From Rhizobium rosettiformans (GTDB lineage: Bacteria; Pseudomonadota; Alphaproteobacteria; Rhizobiales; Rhizobiaceae), in contig NZ_CP032405.1 in NCBI RefSeq assembly GCF_016806065.1, positions 2,632,001 to 2,696,000 of the forward strand: a stretch of DNA of 64,000 nt. Reading direction: 5' to 3'. The position numbers and the translations under genes are program-made. This document shows, one piece after another, positions 27,385 to 35,217 of this stretch (its first letter is position 1; every line of letters starts with the position of its first letter). The notes below the pieces were generated by a model, which was not told where the DNA came from, ran no database searches, and worked only from the letters and a program-made list of their open reading frames with translations.

Positions 27385-27789
27385 ATGACCCGCGCATTTT
27401 CCCTGCCGTCCATGCCCAAGTTCACGCTGTCCCTCTCGGCCCTGGCCGGCGCTACCCTTATCGCCGGCGCTGCCATGGCCCATCACGGCTGGTCCTGGGC
27501 CGAGGCCGACCAGATCGATCTGACCGGCACAATCACCGCCATCTCCTTTGCCCCGCCGCATCCGACGCTCGAACTGGAGACGGCGGAAGGCCCTTGGCGC
27601 ATCGAACTCGGCAACCCGAACCAGACTCAGCGATCGGGCTTCGTCGAAGGGATCGCTACGGTAGGCGACGAGATCACGGTGCGCGGCAACCGTTCGCTCG
27701 ATCCGGATGAAAAGCGCCTGAAGGCCGTGCGCGTCATCGTCGAGGGCACGAACTACGACATTTATCCGAGCCGCATCGTCACCAATTGA
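27385..27789 (+). CDS. DUF6152-family exported protein
   Basis: A 134-residue protein with a long signal region ending GAAMA and a mature part starting HHGWSWAEA. Segments DLTGTITAISFAPPHPTLEL and RIELGNPNQTQRSGF match the DUF6152 pattern, a small OB-like periplasmic domain. Function unknown; such genes often sit with membrane proteins of the type encoded next, which starts 4 bases after this stop. Confidence 0.75.
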   Translation: MTRAFSLPSMPKFTLSLSALAGATLIAGAAMAHHGWSWAEADQIDLTGTITAISFAPPHPTLELETAEGPWRIELGNPNQTQRSGFVEGIATVGDEITVRGNRSLDPDEKRLKAVRVIVEGTNYDIYPSRIVTN

Positions 27790-27793
27790 CACC

Positions 27794-28264
27794 ATGGAGT
27801 GGCTCTCAGTCCTTGGCGAGACCTCTGTGGCGAGAGCGCTGATCCGTGCGCCGGTGCTCTACATCTTTGCCAGTGCCGCGCACATCCTGTCGCTTGCCAT
27901 GCTGGTTGGCGCAAGCGTCATCCTCGATCTGCGCCTGCTCGGCCGGTTTAAGAGCCTGCCGCTCGCCGAAACAGCCGAACTGCTTTCGCGGATCGCAGCC
28001 CTTGCGCTTTGCCTTGCGGTGTTGACCGGTGCTGTCCTCTTTTCCGTGCGTCCGGTCGAGTATGCCGGCAACACGGCCTTTCTGATCAAGCTAATGCTCG
28101 TCGGGCTTGGAACGGCGAATGCCGTGTTCGTTCATCTCTCCCGGGACTGGGCCGAGATGATCGTGGCAGGGGAGGCGTCGCTTCTGTTGAAACTCGGCGC
28201 TGTTTTCTCGTTGACAACATGGCTGTCCGCCGTCCTCGCCGGCCGCTGGATCGGCTTCCTCTGA
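27794..28264 (+). CDS. DUF6644-like four-helix membrane protein
   Basis: A 156-residue integral membrane protein with about four helices (IFASAAHILSLAMLVGASVILDLRLLG in the first). An early His sits in a helix (AAHIL), as in membrane proteins that bind heme or quinone. It begins 4 bases after the DUF6152 gene and is probably co-translated with it. Exact function unknown. Confidence 0.65.
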   Translation: MEWLSVLGETSVARALIRAPVLYIFASAAHILSLAMLVGASVILDLRLLGRFKSLPLAETAELLSRIAALALCLAVLTGAVLFSVRPVEYAGNTAFLIKLMLVGLGTANAVFVHLSRDWAEMIVAGEASLLLKLGAVFSLTTWLSAVLAGRWIGFL

Positions 28265-28379
28265 AAGTCTCCGGTCTAAGGTTTCACCCCTTGGTCCACC
28301 CGAAAATGACGATTGTCAGTCTGTTTGCGCAGCAATCGACTGGTGTTACTCTGCGACCGTTGTTTCGGGGGATTTCAAC

Positions 28380-28751
28380 ATGCCACAACTTTCCATCTGG
28401 TATTTCCGCACGGCCATCCTGTTCCTGATCGCTGGCATCTGTGTCGGCCTCTACATGTCGATCACCCACCAGTTCGAGGCGACCGGCGCGCATGCCCATA
28501 TCAACCTGCTCGGCTGGGTCACCATGGCGATCTTCGGCATCTACTATGCGCTGAACCCGGTGCAGGCCGCGAGCCGCATCGCCAGGATCCAGTACATGCT
28601 CTACACGCTGGGCATCCTGGTCATGGCACCTTCGCTCTTCCTGATGCTGACCGGCAATCCGTCGCTCGAACCCGTGGTCGCGGTCTCCTCGCTGGTGACC
28701 TTCGCCGGCGTTCTGCTTTTCGCGGTGATCCTGTTTACCCGGAAGGCGTGA
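28380..28751 (+). CDS. small membrane protein resembling a heme-copper oxidase fragment
   Basis: 123 residues, four helices. The motif HAHINLLGWVTMAIFGIYYAL resembles the His-containing helix of heme-copper oxidase and nitric-oxide reductase subunit I. It is far too short to be an oxidase, so it is a stand-alone membrane protein of the type often labelled cytochrome-c oxidase-like in rhizobia. It probably belongs with the two genes before it; the gap is 115 bases. Confidence 0.6.
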   Translation: MPQLSIWYFRTAILFLIAGICVGLYMSITHQFEATGAHAHINLLGWVTMAIFGIYYALNPVQAASRIARIQYMLYTLGILVMAPSLFLMLTGNPSLEPVVAVSSLVTFAGVLLFAVILFTRKA

Positions 28752-28755
28752 CGGA

Positions 28756-29415
28756 TCAGCGGGCCACTCCGTCCTGCCACCATGCGAGCGCTTCCAGCCC
28801 CGCCGGTGTCAGCCCGTAGACGCCGCGGTCCACCCGTTCGAACCATCCATAGACATTCGCCTGCAGGATCTTGCCCGCTTCGGGAACGCTTGCCCTGACG
28901 TCGCGCACCTTCAGGGGCCCGCAGGCAAGTGCTGCAGCACAGCTCAGCGCCTGCTGGCGATAGGCGGTCATCAAGGGGGTGCGGGTGCTGCCGCCGACGG
29001 CTGGGTCACCCCGGCGTTTCTGGTGCTCGCGCATCAGGCGTGAGCGGCGCTTGGGATTGGTTCGCGGCATTGGTGTCACCGAACCGACGATGACGTTGAC
29101 CGTGCCGTTGTCGGCAACGCCGAGCATGCCGATGCCGAGCCTGCGGCAGAGATCGCGGTAGCGTTTGTCGCTCTCGCGGCCTTTGCCCTTGGCGGAGATG
29201 CGCGCCGCGATCCAGAGCTCGTCGGCGACCACAGCGCGGTCGACCGCCTGCAGGATGAGCTCGAGATTGAAGCTCAGCTTCAGTTCGCAGACGACCACAA
29301 CCGGCGGATCGTCGTCGCTTAAGCCCACGAGATCGCAGCCGCCGATCTCGCCCTTCACGGTATAGCCCGCCTGTTCGAGGAAGCTTTTGACGGGAAGGTA
29401 GAGCGAGGTTTCCAT
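28756..29415 (-). CDS. DUF2161-family PD-(D/E)xK-like protein
   Basis: A 219-residue protein of the DUF2161 family. The N-terminal half has a nuclease-like core: EIGGCDLVGLSDDDPPVVVVCELKLSF, with Asp, then E-L-K, and a following Gln/Asp helix. The C-terminal half is a winged-helix-like region ending GVYGLTPAGLEAL. I chose the ATG at 29415 (METSLYLPVKSFLEQAGY); a TTG eight codons upstream is possible. Substrate unknown; DNA or RNA cleavage is inferred only from the motif. Confidence 0.75.
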   Translation of the reverse strand: METSLYLPVKSFLEQAGYTVKGEIGGCDLVGLSDDDPPVVVVCELKLSFNLELILQAVDRAVVADELWIAARISAKGKGRESDKRYRDLCRRLGIGMLGVADNGTVNVIVGSVTPMPRTNPKRRSRLMREHQKRRGDPAVGGSTRTPLMTAYRQQALSCAAALACGPLKVRDVRASVPEAGKILQANVYGWFERVDRGVYGLTPAGLEALAWWQDGVAR

Positions 29416-29564
29416 GGAGCTCGGGATCAGGTTGCGCAAGAATCGACACCTAGCCTGCTTTGTCGGTGAGCGTCATCAGGAAATCTGAGGGGGCACAGGA
29501 AACGGGTGGCCCGTTCGGTCCTCTCTGGCGATGCTTATCCGCGTGTTCGCGAGAGGAGATAGCC

Positions 29565-29843
29565 ATGAACCCTGATCAGACCGACGATGCCCGCTGGCAG
29601 GCGGTCCGCACCCGTGATGCGTCAATGGACGGCCATTTCGTCTACGGCGTGCTGTCGACCCGGATCTTCTGCCGTCCGTCCTGCCCCTCTCGTCCGGCGC
29701 GACCGGAAAACGTCACCTTCCACGAAACGGCTGAGGCCGCCCGGGCGGGCGGCTTCAGGGCCTGTCTGCGCTGCTGTCCGGATCAGCCCGAAACCTGGGC
29801 CGAACAGGTGCCGCGCTCTCTCACACCAGGAAGATCGAGATGA
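29565..29843 (+). CDS. stand-alone Ada-type metal-binding domain protein
   Basis: A 92-residue protein that is just the N-terminal zinc domain of the Ada methyl-phosphotriester repair protein: RWQAVRTRDASMDGHFVYGV, then FCRPSCPSRPARPENV and ACLRCCP supply the four zinc cysteines. The AraC helix-turn-helix and methyltransferase domains are absent. The tail runs on to a stop 23 bases inside the 3' end of the convergent dctM gene. Ribosome-binding site GAGAGGAG precedes the ATG. It is either a truncated ada/adaA or a member of the known short family. Confidence 0.75.
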   Translation: MNPDQTDDARWQAVRTRDASMDGHFVYGVLSTRIFCRPSCPSRPARPENVTFHETAEAARAGGFRACLRCCPDQPETWAEQVPRSLTPGRSR

Positions 29844-31131
29844 TCGGAAAGGCCGTCAGAAGCACGATGCGGAAGACGTCGGCGGTGACGAAGGGCACGA
29901 TCCCCTTATAGGTCTCGCGGATCGGCACGTCGCGCGACATGGCCGATATGATGAAGAGATTTAAGCCCACCGGTGGCGTTATCATGCCGATCTCGGCCAC
30001 CATCAGCACCAGAATGCCGAACCAGATGGCGAAGTGCTCCGGGCTCATGCCGAAATCCATCGCCGTCACGATCGGGAAGAAGATCGGGATGGTGAGCACG
30101 ATCATGGAGAGCGAGTCCATGATGCAGCCGAAGATGATGTAGAGCAGGAGGATGATGATCAGCACGGTCATCGGTGCAAAGCCCTGCGCCGTCACCCATT
30201 CCGCACCCATTTGCGGCAGGCGGGAGAAGGCGAGGAAGGAGTTGAATACCGAGGCGCCGAGAATGATGAAGAAGATCATGCCGGTGGAAACCGCCGTTTC
30301 CTTGAAGCAGGCGATCAGCGACGCGCGGTCGAGCCCGCCATTGGCAAAGGCGACGAGACCGGCACCGACGGCACCGACGGCGGCGGCCTGTGTCGGCGTA
30401 AACCAGCCGAGATAGATGCCGCCGACGACGGCAAAGAAGATTGCGACGACCGGCCAGACGGCAATCAGCGCCGGAATGCGATCCTTCCACGGAATGCGCG
30501 GCGCCTGGCCGGCACTTTCCGGCTTCAGCCGGACATAGATGGCAATGACGATCAGATAGGAGATCGCCGCGATCAGGCCCGGCACGAAGGCGGCAAGGAA
30601 GAGTTTGGCGATGTTCTGCTCGGCGAGGATCGCATAGATGACCAGCACGACCGAGGGCGGGATGAGGATCCCCAGCGTGCCGCCGGCTGCCAGCGTCGCG
30701 GTTGCAAGCCCACCGGCATAACCGTTGCGCTTCAGTTCCGGAAGCGCCACCTGCGCCATGGTCGCAGCCGTCGCGAGCGACGAGCCGCAGATCGAGCCGA
30801 AACCGGCAGACGCTCCGATCGCCGCCATGGCAACCCCGCCCTTGCGATGCCCGACAAAGGCCGCCGCCGCGTTGAATAGGGCCTGGCTCATGCCGCCGCG
30901 GGCGGCAAACTGGCCCATCAGCAGGAAGAGCGGGATGATCGACAGCGAATAATTCGCGTTCGTGTTCCAGGCCAGAACCTTCATCTGCGCCATGATCGGC
31001 GTCCAGCGGTCGAGCACCAGATAGGTGCCCACGACGCCGGTGGCGAGCATGGCGGCGCCAATCGGCACGCGCAGGAAAATCAGCAGAATGAGGACGGGGA
31101 AAGACCAGAGGCCGATTTCAATGCTGCTCAT
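29821..31131 (-). CDS. TRAP transporter large permease (DctM type)
   Basis: A 436-residue inner-membrane protein of the DctM family with about 12 helices, the main ion-coupled pore of a TRAP transporter. Typical segments: GASAGFGSICGSSLATAATM, GGTLGILIPPSVVLVIYA and the C-terminal EIGMITPPVGLNLFI. The start overlaps the dctQ stop by one base (TGATG). Its 3' end overlaps the convergent Ada-domain gene by 23 bases. Confidence 0.92.
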   Translation of the reverse strand: MSSIEIGLWSFPVLILLIFLRVPIGAAMLATGVVGTYLVLDRWTPIMAQMKVLAWNTNANYSLSIIPLFLLMGQFAARGGMSQALFNAAAAFVGHRKGGVAMAAIGASAGFGSICGSSLATAATMAQVALPELKRNGYAGGLATATLAAGGTLGILIPPSVVLVIYAILAEQNIAKLFLAAFVPGLIAAISYLIVIAIYVRLKPESAGQAPRIPWKDRIPALIAVWPVVAIFFAVVGGIYLGWFTPTQAAAVGAVGAGLVAFANGGLDRASLIACFKETAVSTGMIFFIILGASVFNSFLAFSRLPQMGAEWVTAQGFAPMTVLIIILLLYIIFGCIMDSLSMIVLTIPIFFPIVTAMDFGMSPEHFAIWFGILVLMVAEIGMITPPVGLNLFIISAMSRDVPIRETYKGIVPFVTADVFRIVLLTAFPIISIFLV

Positions 31132-31670
31132 CAGTGCGCTCCCATCGCAGCGACGATCGTCTTGCCGCGGCGGATGTCGCGGATATCGGCGGCGATCACA
31201 TAGAGGCAGACGAGGAGATTGGCGATAAGAAGGGCAAGCGCAATGGCAAAGCCCCACCAGACAGGCAGAAGCAGCAGCGGGGTGATTTCGCCATTGCCGA
31301 ATTTGTCCATGGTGCCGATGGTGTGGCGCCAGGTAACGAGCCCGATCAGCGCGGCGATGACGATGTCGCCGATCAGCTGCGTCCAGTTCATCGCCTTCGG
31401 TCCGAAGGCGGAAATCAGGATGTCGACGCCCACATGGCCGCGCTTCAACTGGCAGAAGGGCAGGAAGGCAAAGACTGCGAGCCCGCAGAGCGCTTCGACC
31501 AGTTCGATTTCACCGGGCAGGGGGCGGATGGTGACCGAACCGACGATCGAGGCGACGGTCAGCGCGCAGGCAACCACGAGACAGAAGCCGCCGAACAGGA
31601 CGAGTGCGGAGGCCAGGCTATGGCAAGCCCGCTCCAGTCGTTCGAAGCTGGTGGAAACGGCAGTCGCCAT
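31131..31670 (-). CDS. TRAP transporter small permease (DctQ type)
   Basis: A 179-residue four-helix DctQ-family subunit (PLPGEIELVEALCGLAVFAFLPFCQLKRGHVGVDIL is the family core, shown here in part by GEIELVEALCG and KRGHVGVDIL). It pairs with the large permease. I chose the ATG at 31670; an upstream in-frame codon lies in the intercistronic hairpin region. It is 72 bases after the binding-protein stop. Confidence 0.88.
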   Translation of the reverse strand: MATAVSTSFERLERACHSLASALVLFGGFCLVVACALTVASIVGSVTIRPLPGEIELVEALCGLAVFAFLPFCQLKRGHVGVDILISAFGPKAMNWTQLIGDIVIAALIGLVTWRHTIGTMDKFGNGEITPLLLLPVWWGFAIALALLIANLLVCLYVIAADIRDIRRGKTIVAAMGAH

Positions 31671-31700
31671 CAGAAAGTCCCTTGAAAATCCGTGCAAAGG

Positions 31701-31730
31701 GTCCGGGCGCCTTCCGACAAGCGCCCGGAC
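31701..31730 (-). terminator. dctP-dctQ intercistronic hairpin
   Basis: GTCCGGGCGC and GCGCCCGGAC form a perfect 10-bp GC-rich stem with a 10-base loop, 12 bases past the dctP stop. There is no T tract. Such hairpins after a binding-protein gene usually stabilise its mRNA or cause partial termination, so that more binding protein is made than permease. Confidence 0.7.
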
Positions 31731-31742
31731 AAGGCGGGGAGG

Positions 31743-32777
31743 TTATTGGGTATTGGCCTGAATGAGCGAAAGGGCGTCGTTGTAGAGCGCCGTGCCATCA
31801 AGACCCTTGCCGTCCATTTCGGCGATCCAGGCCTTGGTCACGGCTTCGCCCGCAGCCTTCCAGCGTGCAGTCTCGGCTTCGTCCAGGGTGATGATCTTGT
31901 TGCCGTTCTTTTCGGCAATGTCCTTGCCGCGGATATCGCCTTCATCCATGGCCTGTCCGAAGAGACGGGCGAGTTCCTTGCCGGAATTGTCGTCGATCAC
32001 CTTCTTCAGGTCGTCTGGCATCGCGTCATAGCTGTCCTTGTTCATCGCGAACACGAAGGTGCCGGTGTAAAGCCCGTTCGGACCGGAGAAGCCGGTGTGG
32101 TTCGGCGCAAGCTCGGCGATCTTGATCGCAGGCGTCACTTCCCACGGAACGACCGAGCCGTCGATGACGCTCTTCGACAGGCTCTCCGGAACAGCCGTGA
32201 CCGGCATGCCGACGGCAGACGCGCCCATGGCTTCGAGCATCTGGTTGATCACCTTCGAGGTGCCGCGCAGCTTCAGACCTTGCATGTCCTCGAGCTTTTC
32301 GACCGGCTTGGAGGCGATGGTGTGGATGAGGCCAGGGCCATGGGTGTGGACCGCCAGAACGTGGTAGTCGGTCAACTCGTCCTTCAGGTGCTTCTCGTAA
32401 TAGTCCTGGAAGGCGAGCGAGGTGGCCTCGGCTGTCGTCACCATGAAGGGGAGTTCGAAGGCTTCCGACTTCGGGAAACGGCCGGGCGTGTAGCCGAACA
32501 GCGTCCAGGTCAGATCGACAACGCCGTCCTTCACCTGGTCCACGAGGTCGGCCGGCCTGCCGCCGAGCTGCATGGCAGGATAGAGTTCCACGGCGATGCG
32601 GCCACCGGAATCGGCCTGGATCTTCTCGGCCCAGGGCTGCAGCACCTTGGCAGGGATCGTCGCCTGTGGCGGCAACATCTGGTGAAGCTTGAGGGTAACG
32701 TCTGCGGCGAAGCTGGCGGACGCCATCATCGACAATGCGGCACCGGACAATCCGGCGATAAGAAACTGGCGCAACAT
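31743..32777 (-). CDS. TRAP transporter substrate-binding protein (DctP type)
   Basis: A 344-residue DctP-family periplasmic protein with signal peptide ending ASFA (about residue 24). Family features: LKLHQMLPPQATIPAKVLQPWAEKI at the N terminus, LKLRGTSKVINQM with the conserved Arg that grips a carboxylate, and GTFVFAMNKDSYDAMP. GGAGGAAATC precedes the ATG. The ligand is probably a carboxylic acid, but the sequence does not say which. Confidence 0.9.
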   Translation of the reverse strand: MLRQFLIAGLSGAALSMMASASFAADVTLKLHQMLPPQATIPAKVLQPWAEKIQADSGGRIAVELYPAMQLGGRPADLVDQVKDGVVDLTWTLFGYTPGRFPKSEAFELPFMVTTAEATSLAFQDYYEKHLKDELTDYHVLAVHTHGPGLIHTIASKPVEKLEDMQGLKLRGTSKVINQMLEAMGASAVGMPVTAVPESLSKSVIDGSVVPWEVTPAIKIAELAPNHTGFSGPNGLYTGTFVFAMNKDSYDAMPDDLKKVIDDNSGKELARLFGQAMDEGDIRGKDIAEKNGNKIITLDEAETARWKAAGEAVTKAWIAEMDGKGLDGTALYNDALSLIQANTQ

Positions 32778-32914
32778 GATTTCCTCCCATGTCTTGTTGA
32801 TCTGGAAAAATCGTCCGGCTCGAGGCAACAGAGCAATCAGAAAACATGACGAAAGTCATGTAAAGATCGCGTCGCCCGGTTCCTCACTCCCATCCGGCAG
32901 ACTCTTCCTTATAA

Positions 32915-32972
32915 GTTATGATTACAGATGGGATGCGGCCACGCAAATAATTATGTGGCCGTAAATCATAAC
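32915..32972. repeat. nested inverted repeat between dctP and the esterase gene
   Basis: Outer arms GTTATGATT (32915-32923) and AATCATAAC (32964-32972) are exact complements, as are inner arms CGGCCAC (32936-32942) and GTGGCCG (32955-32961) around the 12-base loop. The 58-base structure lies in the divergent 372-base gap 32778-33149, which holds no gene. It may be a double operator for the TRAP genes or an RNA hairpin in either leader. Confidence 0.6.
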
Positions 32973-33149
32973 CAGATTAGTATGCATGGCGCTGTGCAAA
33001 GCCGCGCGTCGCGGCCCCGTGCCGCGATCGTGACGACGGGCCGGCCGCCGGGCCTTGGCTCCATCCTCGTCTCCGGTTATAGCTCGCGGCTCCGGCCCGG
33101 TCATGACGACACGAGGCGGGCGATTGTCGATCTGCAAGGATGATCCCGG

Positions 33150-34292
33150 ATGCGTCTTCTTCCCTTCGGCCCCCGCCGCCGATCGCGCGCGGCCTTCGTG
33201 GCGCTCTGCCTGCTTTCGGCAACGGGGCTTGCTTCCTGCGCCGGTCGCCCGGGCCCGGAGACGCTGGGGACGGTGGCGCTGGGTGACTACGAGCCGACGC
33301 GCGTCGAGACGCTCTACACGGTCACGACCCGTGACCGCGCCCAACCCGGGGAGAACGTCTTCACGACGACCAAGACCCGGGAGCCCAATTATGCGAGCTT
33401 CGCCGTCTCCATCCCGCCGAACCATCAGCCTGCTAACATCGAATGGCCGAAACCCGGCCGCAAGGTCGATCCGAGGACCGACTTCGCCGTCGTTTCGCAA
33501 TCGGTGATGGACCGTCAGGGCCTCCTGCAGGCGATCCGCGCCCGCGATGCCGGCGCACCGGTGGTCTTCGTGCACGGCTACAACTACAATTTCCAGGAAG
33601 CGCTGTTCCGCCTCGCCCAGCTGAAGACGGACAGCAATCTCGACGGAACGCCGGTCCTGTTTTCCTGGCCCTCGCTTGCGGCTCTTCCGGCCTATGTGGC
33701 CGACAAGGAGTCCGCGACCTATTCTCGTGATGCGCTTGCCGACCTCTTGAGCGACATGGTGCGGGCGCGCAAGGGCGACGTCGACGTCTTCGCCCATTCG
33801 ATGGGCGGTTGGCTGACCGTCGAAGCGCTCCGCCAGCTGAGGCTGCAGGGCAAGGGTGACGTCCTTGATCGGCTGAGGGTCATCATGGCCGCACCCGATA
33901 TCGATGAAGATGTCTTCACGGCCCAGCTCGATGTCATCGGTCGGATGCGGATCCCGATCACCATTCTGGTCTCGCCGGATGACCGCGCGCTGCAGGTCTC
34001 GAGCATTCTCGGCGCTGGCACCCAGCGCGTCGGCGCGCTGGACGCGCGCAATCCGGAAGTGGCTGAGGCCGCCAAGCGCTATGGCGTGACGGTCATCGAT
34101 ATCTCGTCGCTCGAATCCGTCGATGCCACCAATCACAACCGCTTCTTCGACGTGAAACAGCTGGCCGCAACCCTTGGCACACCTACCTCGAGTGCGACGC
34201 TCGGCGATGCAGGAGCCTTCGTGCTGGATGCTGCCGCCCAGACCGTGTCCAGTCCCTTCTCCCTTGCCGCCAGGGTGCTGCGTCAGCAATGA
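33150..34292 (+). CDS. DUF900-family alpha/beta hydrolase lipoprotein
   Basis: A 380-residue protein with a signal peptide and lipobox-like LASC (Cys at about 30). The alpha/beta hydrolase core has VVFVHGYNYNFQEALFRLAQL (oxyanion loop) and nucleophile elbow FAHSMGGW with Ser in HSM, then VSPDDRAL (acid) and a C-terminal His region DATNHNRFF. The HGYN motif is typical of DUF900 proteins, carboxylesterase-like enzymes found widely in rhizobia. The natural substrate is unknown. Confidence 0.85.
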   Translation: MRLLPFGPRRRSRAAFVALCLLSATGLASCAGRPGPETLGTVALGDYEPTRVETLYTVTTRDRAQPGENVFTTTKTREPNYASFAVSIPPNHQPANIEWPKPGRKVDPRTDFAVVSQSVMDRQGLLQAIRARDAGAPVVFVHGYNYNFQEALFRLAQLKTDSNLDGTPVLFSWPSLAALPAYVADKESATYSRDALADLLSDMVRARKGDVDVFAHSMGGWLTVEALRQLRLQGKGDVLDRLRVIMAAPDIDEDVFTAQLDVIGRMRIPITILVSPDDRALQVSSILGAGTQRVGALDARNPEVAEAAKRYGVTVIDISSLESVDATNHNRFFDVKQLAATLGTPTSSATLGDAGAFVLDAAAQTVSSPFSLAARVLRQQ

Positions 34293-34386
34293 AGTTGGGC
34301 TGAGCGTAGCCATCTGAGAAGTATGACGCGACGCGCAGCTCAGTCTTGCGTTTCGGCAGGTTGACGAGGGACGAAATTCGGTGTCT

Positions 34387-34569
34387 TGCGCAATTTATGC
34401 CAAGATCCAATGCGTCTATGGACTGGAAGAGAGGATACCGCCTGACCGGCGCTAAAAAGGGCGCGCAAAGGACGGCCTCGAACTCATCGCCCGCCCCGGT
34501 GGCCATCACTTCGACGAGAATTACGAGATGATTGCAGACAAGATTCTAGGGCGGGTCATGGCACCCTGA
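34387..34569 (+). pseudogene. remnant of a VirJ/AcvB-family gene
   Basis: One plus-strand frame reads KIQCVYGLEE at about 34399-34428, then a stop at 34453, then GLELIARPGGHHFDENYEMIADKIL to a stop at 34567. The YG-E-E and GGHHFD-x-x-Y elements belong to the C terminus of the VirJ/AcvB family (periplasmic serine-hydrolase-like virulence or lysyl-phosphatidylglycerol hydrolase proteins). The segment between them is missing or shortened and no upstream domain remains, so this is a decayed fragment. Confidence 0.5.
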
Positions 34570-34633
34570 ACCCGCCCGCCTTATCAGCGCGCGACTTTCG
34601 CAGTATGATCCCGCGATATCAGGGAGCCAGCCC

Positions 34634-34912
34634 ATGAACGAGACCGTCAAACCATCAGTCCTCGACGACGAGGAATTCCACGCCGCCGCGGAAAGCGTGT
34701 TGCGCGAAGGCGAGACCGTGGCCGATCTGATCGACCGTTCGGCGAGGGCTGAAGTGGAGTATCGGCGCGAAGAGGCGGATTTCATCGCGAGGGGACTGGC
34801 GGCGCGCGAACACATGGCCCGCACTGGCATTTCCTACACGACCGACGAGGTCCTTGGCATGATGCGCGAGATCCGCGACGAGGCAAGGGCAAAGGCCGTG
34901 AAGTCGAGATGA
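34634..34912 (+). CDS. type II antitoxin (partner of ParE-like toxin)
   Basis: A 92-residue charged helical protein (EGETVADLIDRSARAEVEYRREEADF) with the N-terminal pattern of prevent-host-death/ParD-like antitoxins. Its ATGA overlap with the following ParE-like toxin gene gives coupled synthesis. It should neutralise the toxin and repress the pair. GGGAG precedes the start. Confidence 0.8.
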   Translation: MNETVKPSVLDDEEFHAAAESVLREGETVADLIDRSARAEVEYRREEADFIARGLAAREHMARTGISYTTDEVLGMMREIRDEARAKAVKSR

Positions 34913-35214
34913 GCCGAAAGCTGCACTATTCCGAAAGCTTCTTTCGCGACATGCAGCGCTACTATCGGCAACTGGCAACCGTCAATCCGCCCGCGGCAGA
35001 CAAGGTCTACGACGCGGTCGCTCACCATCTGGTACTTCTCGTCGACTTCCCGATGATTGGTCGCCGCGTGAATGTGTATGTCGATACGATCATGCTGCGC
35101 GAAATCCTAGTGCCCTTTGGACAGGCTGGTTACATCATCCTCTTCGAAGTCGTCGATGCCGACACACTCTCCATCCTCGCCATTCGCCACCAGCGCGAAG
35201 ACGACTATCGCTGA
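34909..35214 (+). CDS. ParE/RelE-family toxin
   Basis: A 101-residue toxin of the RelE/ParE superfamily: SESFFRDMQRYYRQLATVNPPAADKVYDAV, GRRVNVYVDTIMLREILVPF and a C-terminal ILAIRHQREDDY, the usual end of ParE proteins (R-x-x-D-D-Y). ParE proteins target gyrase and RelE ribosome-bound mRNA; the C terminus favours ParE. The stop is 3 bases from the convergent betA stop. Confidence 0.85.
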   Translation: MSRKLHYSESFFRDMQRYYRQLATVNPPAADKVYDAVAHHLVLLVDFPMIGRRVNVYVDTIMLREILVPFGQAGYIILFEVVDADTLSILAIRHQREDDYR

Positions 35215-35217
35215 CCC

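Noticed and set aside
25759..27795. A 678-codon minus-strand frame over the SulP gene
   Set aside because: Composition is biased to Asp, His, Arg and Gly, as expected of an antisense frame. The plus-strand SulP protein is clear.
31692..32849. A 385-codon plus-strand frame opposite dctP
   Set aside because: Shadow of the DctP gene, which has a signal peptide, conserved Arg motif and strong ribosome-binding site on the minus strand.
34346..34531. A 61-codon plus-strand frame before the antitoxin gene
   Set aside because: It is in a different frame from the VirJ/AcvB remnant and shows no conserved features. The remnant explains the region better.
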